Shown piece by piece: positions 34,140 to 43,841 of a DNA stretch of 64,000 bases; the first letter of the stretch is position 1, and each line of letters opens with the position of its first letter. A program made the translations under genes and the position numbers. The DNA lies in contig NZ_CP155619.1 of the NCBI RefSeq assembly GCF_039697315.1, positions 1,364,001 through 1,428,000 on the forward strand. The letters are read 5' to 3'. The notes under the pieces are model-generated. The model ran no database searches. It had not been told where the DNA came from and saw only the letters and a program-made list of their open reading frames with translations. This DNA is from Pseudomonas abietaniphila. GTDB taxonomy: Bacteria; Pseudomonadota; Gammaproteobacteria; Pseudomonadales; Pseudomonadaceae.

Positions 34140-35429
34140 TTACGGCAGCAACGAATAAACCAGCGCCGAGATCGACACCAGACCCACCGCCACCACGAAC
34201 ACGTTGGACAGTTTGCCAGCGTACTGACGCATGGCCGGCACCTTGCGCACGGCGTACATCGGCATTAGGAATAGCAGCGCCGCGATGACCGGGCCGCCGA
34301 GGGTTTCGATCATGCCGAGGATGCTTGGGTTAAGCGTTGCCACCAGCCAGCAGACCACCAGCATGAACGCTGCCGTCAGGCGATCCAATGTGCGTGGCGA
34401 CGGACGACGCCCGCTCTTCACCACCAGGCCTTTCAAACCTTCGCTGGCACCGATGTAGTGACCCAGGAACGATTTGGTAATTGCCACGAACGCGATCAAC
34501 GGCGCGGCGAACGCAATGGTCGGGTTGCTGAAGTGGTTGGCCAGATACGACAGGATCGACAGGTTCTGTGACTTGGCCTCGGCCAGTTGCTCAGGCGACA
34601 GGGTCAGCACGCAACTGAAGACGAAGAACAGCACCATGACGACCATCAAACCGTGGGCGCGAGCGAGGATCTGCGAACTGCGCTGCTCTGCCTGCTCGCC
34701 GTACTGACGCTTTTGATCGACCGCGAACGCGGAAATGATCGGCGAGTGGTTGAAGGAAAACACCATCACCGGAATCGCCAGCCACAACGTGCGCAAAAAG
34801 GCCGAAGGCGCAGGGACGCTGGAGGCGGTGGAAAGGATGCCGCCGGTCCAGTGCGGGATCAGGAACACCGCCAGGAACAGCAGCGCGACGATGAACGGAT
34901 AGACCATCAGGCTCATCGCCTTGACGATGAGTCGCTCGCCGCACCGCACCACGGCCAGAAGGCCCAGGATCAGCAGGAACGCCAGCACGGCGCGTGGCGG
35001 CGGCTGAACGTGAAGTTGATGTTCGAGGAAGCTGGTGACGGTGTTGGTCAGCGCCACGCTGTAGATCAGCAGAATCGGGAACACGGCGAAGAAATACAGC
35101 AATGTGATCAGCGCGCCGGCGTTCTTGCCGAAGTGCTGCTCGACGACCTCGGTGATGTCGGCACTCGCGCGCCCGGACAGCACGAAACGGGTCAGCCCGC
35201 GGTGCGCGTAAAACGTCATGGGGAATGCGAGCAAGGCGAGAATCAGCAGCGGCCAGAAACCTCCGATGCCTGCGTTGATCGGCAGAAACAATGTGCCGGC
35301 ACCGATGGCGGTGCCAAACAACCCGAGCATCCAGGTGGTGTCGTGGCGGCTCCATGCGGTCAATTCCGTCGTCACGCTCGCGGGCGCGGCGTCGATGCGT
35401 TGTTCGACGCTGTTGGCCTGATCATTCAT
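34140..35429 (-). CDS. HAAAP-family serine/threonine-type permease
   Basis: The 429-residue inner-membrane protein has about 11 hydrophobic helices. It carries hallmarks of the hydroxy/aromatic amino acid permease family (SdaC, TdcC): WMLGLFGTAIGAGTLFLPIN in helix 1, VMVFSFNHSPIISAFA in the middle, and FLGHYIGASEGLKGL. It imports serine or threonine with protons. ATG 35429 was chosen, with GGAG upstream at a long spacing; the frame extends to 35618 without a better start. It is divergent from the autotransporter gene. Confidence 0.88.
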   Translation of the reverse strand: MNDQANSVEQRIDAAPASVTTELTAWSRHDTTWMLGLFGTAIGAGTLFLPINAGIGGFWPLLILALLAFPMTFYAHRGLTRFVLSGRASADITEVVEQHFGKNAGALITLLYFFAVFPILLIYSVALTNTVTSFLEHQLHVQPPPRAVLAFLLILGLLAVVRCGERLIVKAMSLMVYPFIVALLFLAVFLIPHWTGGILSTASSVPAPSAFLRTLWLAIPVMVFSFNHSPIISAFAVDQKRQYGEQAEQRSSQILARAHGLMVVMVLFFVFSCVLTLSPEQLAEAKSQNLSILSYLANHFSNPTIAFAAPLIAFVAITKSFLGHYIGASEGLKGLVVKSGRRPSPRTLDRLTAAFMLVVCWLVATLNPSILGMIETLGGPVIAALLFLMPMYAVRKVPAMRQYAGKLSNVFVVAVGLVSISALVYSLLP

Positions 35430-35892
35430 CCGGTCGATTTCTCCGTTGCCGGTGATAGCTACAAGGTCAAAAGCGCGTCGAAAAGCTCGGCAGTCAGCGC
35501 CCCTGACCGGTTCTCTACAGGGAAAGGGGCGCGATTGTCCGGGATTAGGGAACAGAATCAAAGGGTTGTCGGAGGGATGGTCGTCGTTTCGGAGGTTTCG
35601 CACGGGGAACTGCGACAAGATTACCGACGGGTTTCACCAGGGTTTGGGCTTTTTTCACGATCTTATGGAACGGTTTCCAGCCCCGCTGATGCATAGCGGG
35701 TGAGCAGGCTAACAAACGTCCGGCGCTATTCGCCTCCTCAGGATAGTGAACAAAACCTTCCCCCCCGGTCCCCTTGGATGTCGCTAAAGGTTAACGCTGT
35801 TCAGCCGACAATCTGACGTGCTGACACAGGACGCTGCGCGCGTGCATTCGTTGCCCTGGTTGTATAACTGCAGTTGATACAGGTTCATGTAA
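35430..35892. other. Divergent intergenic region, no gene seen
   Basis: These 463 bases separate the permease from the autotransporter. I see no convincing gene, RNA or REP. The right half is more AT-rich and presumably holds the autotransporter promoter, but I could not fix -35/-10 boxes. Confidence 0.5.
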
Positions 35893-38800
35893 ATGCGTAT
35901 GACATGGATGTTGAAGAAATTAACCCCGAGTTCAATCGGCGTATTTACCCGGTCCAGATTTACTGATGCGTTGGCATCTTTGGCTCTGGTCTGTACATGC
36001 TTGCTATTGGGTACTCCATCCGCGTACGCGCTGTCGTCTGCCTGCTCGACCCTCAACGCGCAGAGTGGCGTGAGCGCTAGCTATTCTCATTCTTTTCCAG
36101 CCGCATCGTTCGACTCCGGCGAGAGTGTGAACGTTACGTTTAACGATAACGGCAATAACGCGGGCAATAGCAACCCGGCTGGCGCGGACTCCGTGATCCT
36201 GCGCAACCCCACCACTTTCGCTGCGTACTATGACTACCGAAGTAACACGGGTAGCGCAGGCAATCACACGGGCAGTGCATCCTCCGCGCAACTGAGCGCA
36301 GGCCTGTTCATCAGCGTCAAGGCAGGGACTTATCTTGGCCCTGTAACGATTTCCTGCAGTTCGGCAGCGTCCAGCGACGCAACGCTATCGAGCCTGATCC
36401 CTTCAACCGGGACGCTTTCGCCGACATTCTCATCCGGAACCGACAGCTACAACGTCGCTGTTCCTAACAGCGTGGCGACAATCGCGTTCACCCCGACAGC
36501 CCGTGACAGCAACGCCACGATCACAGTCAATGGCAACACTGTTGCTTCGGGTGCAGCATCCCCTGCCATCAGCTTGAGCGAAGGCGCCAACGCCGTCAGC
36601 GTGGTGGGCACGGCACAAGACAACACCACTCACACCTACAGCATTACGGTGACCAGAGCTGTCAGCCCGCCGATCGCCAATGCGGTTTCGTCCACAGTCG
36701 CGGCAAACAGCTCAAGCAATCCCATCACGCTTTCCACCTCAGGAGGCAGTCCGGTGTCGGTCGCGATTGCATCCGGTCCGGTACACGGCACGGCTTCAGC
36801 CAGCGGCACATCGATTTCCTATACACCGATGGCAGGTTACTCGGGGACCGACAGTTTTACTTACACCGCCAGTAATGGTTCTGGTACATCCAGCGCTGCC
36901 ACCATCTCGATCACTGTAACAGCCCCTGTGTTAGTGATGACCCCTGCGTCCGGCACACTGTCTGCAGGCCAGGTGGGAACCGCCTATAACCAATCTTTCG
37001 CAGCCGCTGGGGGTACTGCCCCCTATGGATATGTGGGCTCTGTCGTTCCTGCCGGCTTGAGTCTTGATTCGGCGACCGGGTCGCTCAGTGGGGTACCGAC
37101 CAGCGCCGGCACCTATAGCTTTTCAGTCACAGCCACTGACAGTCATGGCGCTACAGGAAGTGCGAATTACACGCTCACTGTTGCTGCCGGTGCATTACCC
37201 GTCGCAAACCCGGTTTCGCTAACCGTAGCCGCCAATAGCAGCAACGCCGTATCACTGTCGCTGTCCGGTGGGACGGCGACCTCGGTAGCAGTGTCCTCAG
37301 CTCCGACACACGGCACCGCAGTGGCGAGCGGCACTTCAATTACCTACACGCCAACGGCTGGCTATTCAGGTGCAGACAGTTTCACCTACACCGCCAGTAA
37401 CGCATCCGGCACCTCTTCCCCCGCGACAGTCATGCTGACAGTCACGGCGCCTACTCTGACCTTGGCGCCAAGTGCGGGAGCACTACCCGCCGGGCAAGTT
37501 GGCAGCGCGTATAATCAGTCGTTCCACGCCTCCGGCGGCAACGCCCCCTATCGCTACGTCAGTGCTGGATACCCGACGGGAATGACTTTCGATTCCTCCA
37601 CCGGAGCACTGAGCGGTACGCCGAGTAGTCCAGGCACCTTCACCCTTTCGGTCACGGTCACGGATAACCACGGCGCCACGGGCAACGCGACCTATACGCT
37701 GAACGTCGCCAGCGCACAGGCCCCAGTGGCAGGCCCGGTTTCCGCCACCGTTTCCGCGGACAGTGCCAGCCCTCTCACGCTGTCGCTTTCAGGAGCAGCC
37801 GCTACCTCAGTAGCAGTGGCTTCTGCACCGGCACATGGCAGCGCGGTGGCAAGCGGCACTTCGATTATCTACACGCCCACAGCGGGTTATTCGGGTACGG
37901 ACAGTTTTACCTACACAGCCAGCAATGCGACGGGTACATCATCCGCTGCAACGGTGAACATCACCGTGACAGCCCCAACGCTCAGCGTGCTACCGGCTTC
38001 AGGTGCGCTGCCAGCCGCCTCAATAGGTGCTAGTTATAGCCAGTCAGTGAACGTCTCTGGCGGAACGGCTCCTTACCATTTCACTGCCACAGGCCTGCCC
38101 GCAGGACTCAACATCGATCCATCCACAGGGACGATTTCCGGTACGCCCTCGGCAGCCAGTTCGGCCTCTATCTCTGTAGCGGTGACTGACGCTTTCGGTG
38201 TTTCGGCAACGATGAGTTACAGCCTCGTGATCGGCGGATCTACCCCAAGCGGCGCCGATCGCAGCGCTTCGCTTCTCGCTGGACAGTCCGTCACGGTAAA
38301 CCTGAGCGATGCAGTCAACGGTGGTCCGTTCACGAGCGCGGCACTGGTAAACACTCCACCCAGGTCCGTGGGCCAGACCACACTCAATGGGTTGAACCTC
38401 ACCTTCCTCGCTTCGGCTCAGGCATCCGGTGCAGTTGTCATCCGATACACAGTGAGCAATCGCTGGGGCACTTCGCAACCCATTAGTCTTACCTTACAGG
38501 TAACCGGCCGGTCAGACCCCAGCAAGGATCAGGAAGTGATCGGGATGCTCGCTGCCCAGGCGCAGAGCGCAACACGATTTGCTCGCGCCCAGATCGACAA
38601 CTTCAATGATCGCCTTGAGCAACTTCACGACAATGACAGCCGGCGCAACAGGAGTTTCAATCTGCAGCTGGGCTTGCCGCAGTCCCGTCAGTCCCGCACG
38701 GACAGCACAAGTGCCGCGCAGATGTACCAAGCGCTGTCTACTCTAAAGGCCTCCAGTGCGCCAGCAACGCCGCAACAGGCTTCCTCAGAAAAGGACGCCG

Positions 38801-39639
38801 ATTGGTTTGGCGACGGGAACATTTCGGTATGGAGTGGCGGCTACGTCAACGTCAGCGACGCGCACCGTGACGATGTAAAACTCGACAGCACCATGGTGGG
38901 CATCAGCGTCGGTGCTGACTATCTGTTCCTGGACTCTTTTACCGCTGGCATCGGATTCGGATACGGCAGAGACTCCAGTGATATCGGCTCCCAGAATAGT
39001 CGCAGCAAGGGCGACTCGTTCAGCACGGCTCTTTACGGGAGCTTCCACCCGGGTCAGATTTTTGTTGACGGGTTGCTGGGCTACAGCAGCTTGTCGTTCG
39101 ACAGTCGACGCTATGTGACTGACACCGGTGGCTATGCCAGAGGATCGAGAGACGGGGACCAATATTTTGCCTCTCTAAGTTCCGGGTATGAGTTCCGAGA
39201 CGCTTCCTGGCGACTGGCCCCCTACGGAAGAATGGACGTGTCTTCGACAGAGCTGGATGGCTTCCGCGAAACCGGCAGCGGCAGCTTTGATCTAGCCTAT
39301 GCCGACCAGCGCCTGACGGTACTTTCGGGTGTTGGCGGCCTGCGCGGGCAGTACGGCATACCGTTAGCGCATGCCGCGATGACACTGCGCGGACGTGTCG
39401 AGTACAGCCATACCTTTAGCGGGGACAGCACGGCACGGGTCGGGTACGCCGACATCAGCGACTCGACCTACTCGATCTCGACTATTGGGCAGAGCGAGAA
39501 CACGATGACGTTGGCGATGGGGGTCGACTTCGCTTTGAAGTCAGGTGTGACGACCGGAGTGACCTACCAAGGCTCCTACGGGATGGGTGACGATTCCAGA
39601 TCAAATGCGCTGATGTTCAGGGTAGGCACCCATTTCTAA
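35893..39639 (+). CDS. Autotransporter with Ig/cadherin-like repeats and a C-terminal beta-barrel
   Basis: This 1248-residue surface protein has an extended signal peptide (cleavage near residue 47, after SAYA), then a 100-residue domain, a cadherin-like beta-sandwich (about 155-255) and three repeats of about 176 residues (259-435, 436-610, 611-780). Each repeat pairs a SGTDSFTYTASN module with a putative-Ig module containing PAGLSLDSATGSLSG. A linker follows, and from about 970 to the end a 12-strand autotransporter barrel begins ISVWSGGYVNV and ends with a terminal Phe (FRVGTHF), the outer-membrane assembly signal. It is probably an adhesin or matrix-binding protein. No protease or lipase motif is visible. 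Confidence 0.9.
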   Translation: MRMTWMLKKLTPSSIGVFTRSRFTDALASLALVCTCLLLGTPSAYALSSACSTLNAQSGVSASYSHSFPAASFDSGESVNVTFNDNGNNAGNSNPAGADSVILRNPTTFAAYYDYRSNTGSAGNHTGSASSAQLSAGLFISVKAGTYLGPVTISCSSAASSDATLSSLIPSTGTLSPTFSSGTDSYNVAVPNSVATIAFTPTARDSNATITVNGNTVASGAASPAISLSEGANAVSVVGTAQDNTTHTYSITVTRAVSPPIANAVSSTVAANSSSNPITLSTSGGSPVSVAIASGPVHGTASASGTSISYTPMAGYSGTDSFTYTASNGSGTSSAATISITVTAPVLVMTPASGTLSAGQVGTAYNQSFAAAGGTAPYGYVGSVVPAGLSLDSATGSLSGVPTSAGTYSFSVTATDSHGATGSANYTLTVAAGALPVANPVSLTVAANSSNAVSLSLSGGTATSVAVSSAPTHGTAVASGTSITYTPTAGYSGADSFTYTASNASGTSSPATVMLTVTAPTLTLAPSAGALPAGQVGSAYNQSFHASGGNAPYRYVSAGYPTGMTFDSSTGALSGTPSSPGTFTLSVTVTDNHGATGNATYTLNVASAQAPVAGPVSATVSADSASPLTLSLSGAAATSVAVASAPAHGSAVASGTSIIYTPTAGYSGTDSFTYTASNATGTSSAATVNITVTAPTLSVLPASGALPAASIGASYSQSVNVSGGTAPYHFTATGLPAGLNIDPSTGTISGTPSAASSASISVAVTDAFGVSATMSYSLVIGGSTPSGADRSASLLAGQSVTVNLSDAVNGGPFTSAALVNTPPRSVGQTTLNGLNLTFLASAQASGAVVIRYTVSNRWGTSQPISLTLQVTGRSDPSKDQEVIGMLAAQAQSATRFARAQIDNFNDRLEQLHDNDSRRNRSFNLQLGLPQSRQSRTDSTSAAQMYQALSTLKASSAPATPQQASSEKDADWFGDGNISVWSGGYVNVSDAHRDDVKLDSTMVGISVGADYLFLDSFTAGIGFGYGRDSSDIGSQNSRSKGDSFSTALYGSFHPGQIFVDGLLGYSSLSFDSRRYVTDTGGYARGSRDGDQYFASLSSGYEFRDASWRLAPYGRMDVSSTELDGFRETGSGSFDLAYADQRLTVLSGVGGLRGQYGIPLAHAAMTLRGRVEYSHTFSGDSTARVGYADISDSTYSISTIGQSENTMTLAMGVDFALKSGVTTGVTYQGSYGMGDDSRSNALMFRVGTHF

Positions 39640-39867
39640 AACGTCGTTTCTCCACAATGATCTCGCCAACAAATGTCAGGCGAGCGCTGGACAGATACCC
39701 GGAAATCCAGAGGGACCTCGCTCGCAGCTTAAAAATGGTGCATCCGTAGTTGCGACGCACACGATCGCCGAGAGAGTCTCTGCAGACAAGCTTGAGTCAG
39801 CCAAAGTCGCGTGACGCCATGCATCGTGAGTGAATTCGCACCACCGTTCAGTCCGCATGCCCATGGA

Positions 39868-41193
39868 TCACTGCACTCTTCGCAGCGGCACGCTCAACTC
39901 AACCCGCAACCCGTCGCTGCGGCTGTCGAACTTCAACGAGCATGCGCAGCGCTGGACGATGGCCTGAACGATCGCCAAGCCGAGCCCGGCGCCAGGGCTT
40001 TTGCCATTTCGCCAGAAGCGCTGGGTCAGCTTGTCCAGATCGGGTTCGGGAATGCCGGGGCCGTAATCGCGCACCCGGAAATGTGCCTGGCCGTCGAACG
40101 TTTCCAGGCTCAACTCCACCCGTGCGCCGGGTTGCGTGTGGCGCAGCGCGTTGTCCAGCAAGTTACGCAAGGCCGCGACGGCCAGCGCTGCCGGCATTTC
40201 CACGGGCGCTGTGGATAACTGCGACGGCAGAATCAGTTCGATGCGCTCATCATCGCCGTGGTTGGCGTCGTGAATCGCCAGCCGCGCGACGTTCTCGGCA
40301 TCGCACTGCACGCCATCATCGAACGACAGACTGCCCTCCACCCGCGCCAGCAACAGAAGCTGCTCAAGGGTGCGGTGCATGCGATCGGCGCCCTCTTCGG
40401 CGTGTGCAAGCGCCCTGTCGCGCTTCTCGCCCTCGGTCATGCGCGCCACTTGCAGGTGGGTCTTGATCGCGGTCAACGGGCTGCGCAACTCGTGCGCCGC
40501 ATCGCCGGTCAGCCGGCGCTCGCGCTCCAGTGTCTGGGCGATGCGTTGGAACAGCTGGTTCTGGCTCTTGAGCAGCGGCTGCAACTCGCTCGGCAGGTTG
40601 GGCACATCCAGCGGCTCGACCGAGTCCGCGCTGTGGCGGTTCAAGGCGTCACGCATTCGGTTGAGCGGCGCGAGCCCGCGACCAATGCCGAACCAGACCA
40701 GAATCAGGCTGCCGAACAACGCCACCAGCACCGGCACCGAGGCGGCCAGCAACACCGAGTGGCCCAGCACGTCGCGCTCGATCTGCCGGTCCGCGGTGCT
40801 TACCCGTACGTTGCCGTGCATCATGGTGTACACGCGCCAGTGTTCGTTGTTGATCATCTGGTCGTGGAACCCGCTGGAATCCGCTTTCAACGGCTCAGCG
40901 GGCGAGCTGTCGGTCCTTGCCAGGACCTGTCCGCGCAACGAGCTGAGCTGACAGGCCATGCCGTTGGGAATGCTCAACTCACCGGCTCGCAGCGAACGGC
41001 CTTCGGCGTCGGCGGGCATCTGAATCTGTTCAAGCAGCCCGGCGACCATGCGCGCCGACGCTTCGAGGCGCTGATCCAGTGACTCCATCATCTGCGTGCG
41101 CAAGTCACGCAGCATCCAGGCTGCGGCCAGCACCCAGATCACGATGAACGCCGAGCCGAGGATCAGGCTCAGGCGTGTTCTCAAGCTCATCAT
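39868..41193 (-). CDS. dsbS: Sensor histidine kinase, probable DsbS
   Basis: The 441-residue kinase has an N-terminal membrane helix (LSLILGSAFIVIWVLAAAWM), a periplasmic sensor of about 120 residues, a second helix near 165-185, a HAMP-like linker, the H-box DAAHELRSPLTAIKTHL (His near residue 235), and the ATPase boxes DNALRH, VRDYGPGIPE and GAGLGLAIV. Its start overlaps the response-regulator stop. The operon is divergent from dsbD-dsbE-dsbG genes, the arrangement known in P. aeruginosa for the DsbRS system that controls those genes in response to copper. The name rests on this synteny; QseC-like alternatives remain possible. Confidence 0.8.
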   Translation of the reverse strand: MMSLRTRLSLILGSAFIVIWVLAAAWMLRDLRTQMMESLDQRLEASARMVAGLLEQIQMPADAEGRSLRAGELSIPNGMACQLSSLRGQVLARTDSSPAEPLKADSSGFHDQMINNEHWRVYTMMHGNVRVSTADRQIERDVLGHSVLLAASVPVLVALFGSLILVWFGIGRGLAPLNRMRDALNRHSADSVEPLDVPNLPSELQPLLKSQNQLFQRIAQTLERERRLTGDAAHELRSPLTAIKTHLQVARMTEGEKRDRALAHAEEGADRMHRTLEQLLLLARVEGSLSFDDGVQCDAENVARLAIHDANHGDDERIELILPSQLSTAPVEMPAALAVAALRNLLDNALRHTQPGARVELSLETFDGQAHFRVRDYGPGIPEPDLDKLTQRFWRNGKSPGAGLGLAIVQAIVQRCACSLKFDSRSDGLRVELSVPLRRVQ

Positions 41194-41873
41194 CCGTGAT
41201 GCTCCGGGGGTTCACCGGCGGGGCCAAGTCGATAACCCAGGCCGCGAACGGTTTCGATGATGCCGCCGCCCAGCTTGCGTCGCAGGTGGTGAATATGAAC
41301 GTTGAGGGCGTTGCTTTCGACCTCGTCGCCAAAACCGTAGACGCAGTCTTTGAGTTGTTCGCTGGACAGCACCCGCCCGTGGTTGTTGAGCAACGCCTGA
41401 AGCAACGCCTGCTCGCGCCGCGACAGGTCCACGGGCTGGCCGGCGAGACGGGTTTCACGACTGCTCGGGTCGTAGGTCAAGGCGCCATGCTCGATCACGT
41501 TGACGCTGCGCCCGGCCATGCGCCGGACCAGAGTGTGCAGGCGGGCACTGAGCTCGCGCAGATCGAACGGTTTGAGCAGGTAGTCGTCGGCACCGGCCTG
41601 CAGACCATCGACCCGATCGGTGACGGTGTCGCGCGCGGTGAGGATCAGGACCGGAATGTCGGTGCCCTGATGGCGTAATTGGCGCAGCAGCTTGAGCCCG
41701 TCTTCGTCGGGCAAGCCGAGGTCCAGGACCATGACGTCGAAATGCGCTGCCGCCAGCATGGCGCGCGCCGCAGAGGCGGTCGCCACACGGTCCACGGTCA
41801 GGCCTTGGGCATCGAGCCCGGCCACGATGCCGCTGGCAATCAGGTCGTCGTCTTCACAGAGCAATACGTGCAT
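41190..41873 (-). CDS. dsbR: OmpR-family response regulator, probable DsbR
   Basis: The 227-residue regulator has a receiver domain with acidic pocket EDDD, phospho-acceptor Asp 51 in VMVLDLGLPDEDG, Thr in ILTARD and Lys in LLKPFD. An OmpR-type winged helix follows, with SRREQALLQALL and NALNVHIHHLRRKLGG. It is the first gene of the kinase operon and is coupled to it by overlapping codons. Its divergent position to the Dsb genes suggests that it activates them from the shared 234-base gap. Confidence 0.83.
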   Translation of the reverse strand: MHVLLCEDDDLIASGIVAGLDAQGLTVDRVATASAARAMLAAAHFDVMVLDLGLPDEDGLKLLRQLRHQGTDIPVLILTARDTVTDRVDGLQAGADDYLLKPFDLRELSARLHTLVRRMAGRSVNVIEHGALTYDPSSRETRLAGQPVDLSRREQALLQALLNNHGRVLSSEQLKDCVYGFGDEVESNALNVHIHHLRRKLGGGIIETVRGLGYRLGPAGEPPEHHG

Positions 41874-41953
41874 GAAGCGGCCTCGAAAAAAAGGCGATTG
41901 AAACAGTCCGGGATTAACGGCGGATTATGCAGCAGCCAGGAAATATCTGCTGT

Positions 41954-42012
41954 TGATCGTTCGACGCGGAGCGTCGGCGGAGGCATTACCACGCGGAGCG
42001 TGGGAACGATCA
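41954..42012. repeat. REP cluster in the dsbR/dsbD divergent gap
   Basis: Outer arms TGATCGTTC and GAACGATCA enclose two smaller hairpins, GACGC-GGA-GCGTC and CCACGC-GGA-GCGTGG. The same cores occur at 25455-25510 and 29365-29410. It occupies the promoter gap of the Dsb genes, so regulatory sites must lie around it. Confidence 0.8.
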
Positions 42013-42107
42013 GACTCAGGCACCTGCAAAGGGGCCGACACGCCGTTAATCGGCCCTTAATCACCGCCCGTCACCCTCGCTTCATTCATGATCTGCCGGG
42101 TGTGTGC

Positions 42108-43841
42108 ATGCGCAAGTTGTTGGTACTGATGCTGATGTTGTTTCCGTTGCTGGCGAACGCGCTGCCCGGCGGGGACCTGTTCAAGAAGCCGGAATTCCTG
42201 GAGGTCGGACAGGCCTTCATGTTCAGTTCGGAACGCCTGGAGTCCGGCGAAACCCGGCTGTACTGGCAAATTGCTGATGGCTATTACCTTTACCAGAAGC
42301 GCCTGAAATTCGAGGGCCTGAGCGCCAATCAGCAACCCGCGCTACCGGTTGGCGAAGACCATAACGACGAATATTTCGGGCGACAACAGGTGTACCGCCA
42401 AGGCCTCGAACTGGTGATTCCGGCATCTGCCCACGGTCAGGTCAAGGTCGGTTGGCAGGGATGCGCCGATGCCGGTTTGTGTTATCCGCCGCAAAGCCAA
42501 GTGATCGATCTGGGCGACGCCGCCGTGAAGGTCGTTAACGGCCAGGCGCAGGACCAGGCACTGGCGAGTACGCTTCAGGAGCGTTCGCTGGGCTGGAGCC
42601 TGTTGATCTTCTTCGGATTGGGACTGCTGCTGGCGTTCACCCCGTGCTCGTTGCCGATGCTGCCGATCCTGGCGGGCGTCGTCGTCGGGAGCGGTGCCGG
42701 GCCGCGCAGAGGGTTGGCCTTGGCGGGCGTGTACGTGCTGAGCATGGCGATGATCTACGCGGGCCTCGGTGTGATCGCGGCGCTGCTGGGCGGCAATCTG
42801 CAATCGACCCTTCAACAGCCGTGGCTGCTGGGCAGTTTTGCGGGGCTGTTCGTCATTCTTTCGCTGCCGATGTTCGGCTTCTTCGAGCTGCAACTGCCTG
42901 GTTTCCTGCGCGATCGCCTGGAGACCGCCGGTCGCCAGCGTCAGGGCGGCAGTTTGCTCGGCGCGGGTATGTTGGGCGCGTTGTCGGGGCTGATGGTCGG
43001 TCCGTGCATGACAGCGCCTCTGGCGGGCACCCTGCTCTACATTGCGCAAAGCGGAAACGCCCTGCACGGCGGCCTCATACTCTTTGTGCTGGGGCTGGGC
43101 ATCGGCTTACCGCTCTTGCTGGTCGTCACCGTTGGCAACCGTTTCCTGCCCAAACCGGGCGCGTGGATGGACCTGGTCAAAGGCGTCTTCGGCTTCTTGT
43201 TGCTGGGCACTGCGCTGTTCATGATCCGGCCATTGCTGGCTGAGCCCCACTGGTTGGCGCTGTTCGGCGTGTTGTTGCTGATCGTTGCCTACAGCGCGAT
43301 CGTTCAGACGCGAGCGCTCAAGCGCGCCGCACAGATTTGCGCCCCGTTCGGTCTGGCGGTTGGCCTGTGGGGCGCAATGATGCTGATTGGCGCAGGCGCT
43401 GGCGGCGACGATCCGTGGCAGCCGTTGAAGATCTACAGTGGTTCACGTTCGCAGGGCGACAGCGAACGGCACGATGCTTTTCTGACGATCAAGGATCCCG
43501 CCGTACTGGACCGCGAGCTCGCCTCCGCGCAGGCTGAAGGTCAGTGGGTGCTCGTGGACTATTACGCCGACTGGTGCGTATCCTGCAAGATCATGGAGAA
43601 GAACGTCTTCGGTAAAGGCGATGTGATTCAGGCATTGAACGGCGTGCGTTTGCTGCGACTGGACGTGACCGTCGATAACGATGCCAGCCGAGCCCTGCTC
43701 AAACGCTATCAAGTGCCCGGACCGCCCACGATGCTGTGGCTGGGCCCTGATGGAAGCGAGCGGCGCGAGCGACGCATCACCGGCGAAGTAGACGACACGC
43801 AATTTGTCGAGCAATGGCAGACCACTCGGGAGCGCGGCTGA
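42108..43841 (+). CDS. dsbD: Thiol:disulfide interchange protein DsbD (second type)
   Basis: From ATG 42108 the product has 577 residues. A signal peptide (MRKLLVLMLMLFPLLANA) is followed by the periplasmic alpha domain with Cys pair GCADAGLC (about residues 118-125). The eight-helix beta domain has Cys in TPCSLPM and GPCMTAP, and a C-terminal thioredoxin gamma domain has DWCVSC. All three Cys pairs are present, so it should carry electrons from cytoplasmic thioredoxin to periplasmic partners, here the DsbE- and DsbG-like proteins encoded next. The ribosome site is weak. The stop overlaps the next start (ATGA-type). Confidence 0.92.
   Translation: MRKLLVLMLMLFPLLANALPGGDLFKKPEFLEVGQAFMFSSERLESGETRLYWQIADGYYLYQKRLKFEGLSANQQPALPVGEDHNDEYFGRQQVYRQGLELVIPASAHGQVKVGWQGCADAGLCYPPQSQVIDLGDAAVKVVNGQAQDQALASTLQERSLGWSLLIFFGLGLLLAFTPCSLPMLPILAGVVVGSGAGPRRGLALAGVYVLSMAMIYAGLGVIAALLGGNLQSTLQQPWLLGSFAGLFVILSLPMFGFFELQLPGFLRDRLETAGRQRQGGSLLGAGMLGALSGLMVGPCMTAPLAGTLLYIAQSGNALHGGLILFVLGLGIGLPLLLVVTVGNRFLPKPGAWMDLVKGVFGFLLLGTALFMIRPLLAEPHWLALFGVLLLIVAYSAIVQTRALKRAAQICAPFGLAVGLWGAMMLIGAGAGGDDPWQPLKIYSGSRSQGDSERHDAFLTIKDPAVLDRELASAQAEGQWVLVDYYADWCVSCKIMEKNVFGKGDVIQALNGVRLLRLDVTVDNDASRALLKRYQVPGPPTMLWLGPDGSERRERRITGEVDDTQFVEQWQTTRERG

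Noticed and set aside
39676..39864. 62-codon frame on the minus strand between the autotransporter and kinase genes
   Set aside because: No ribosome site, no family resemblance and an unusual composition; treated as chance.
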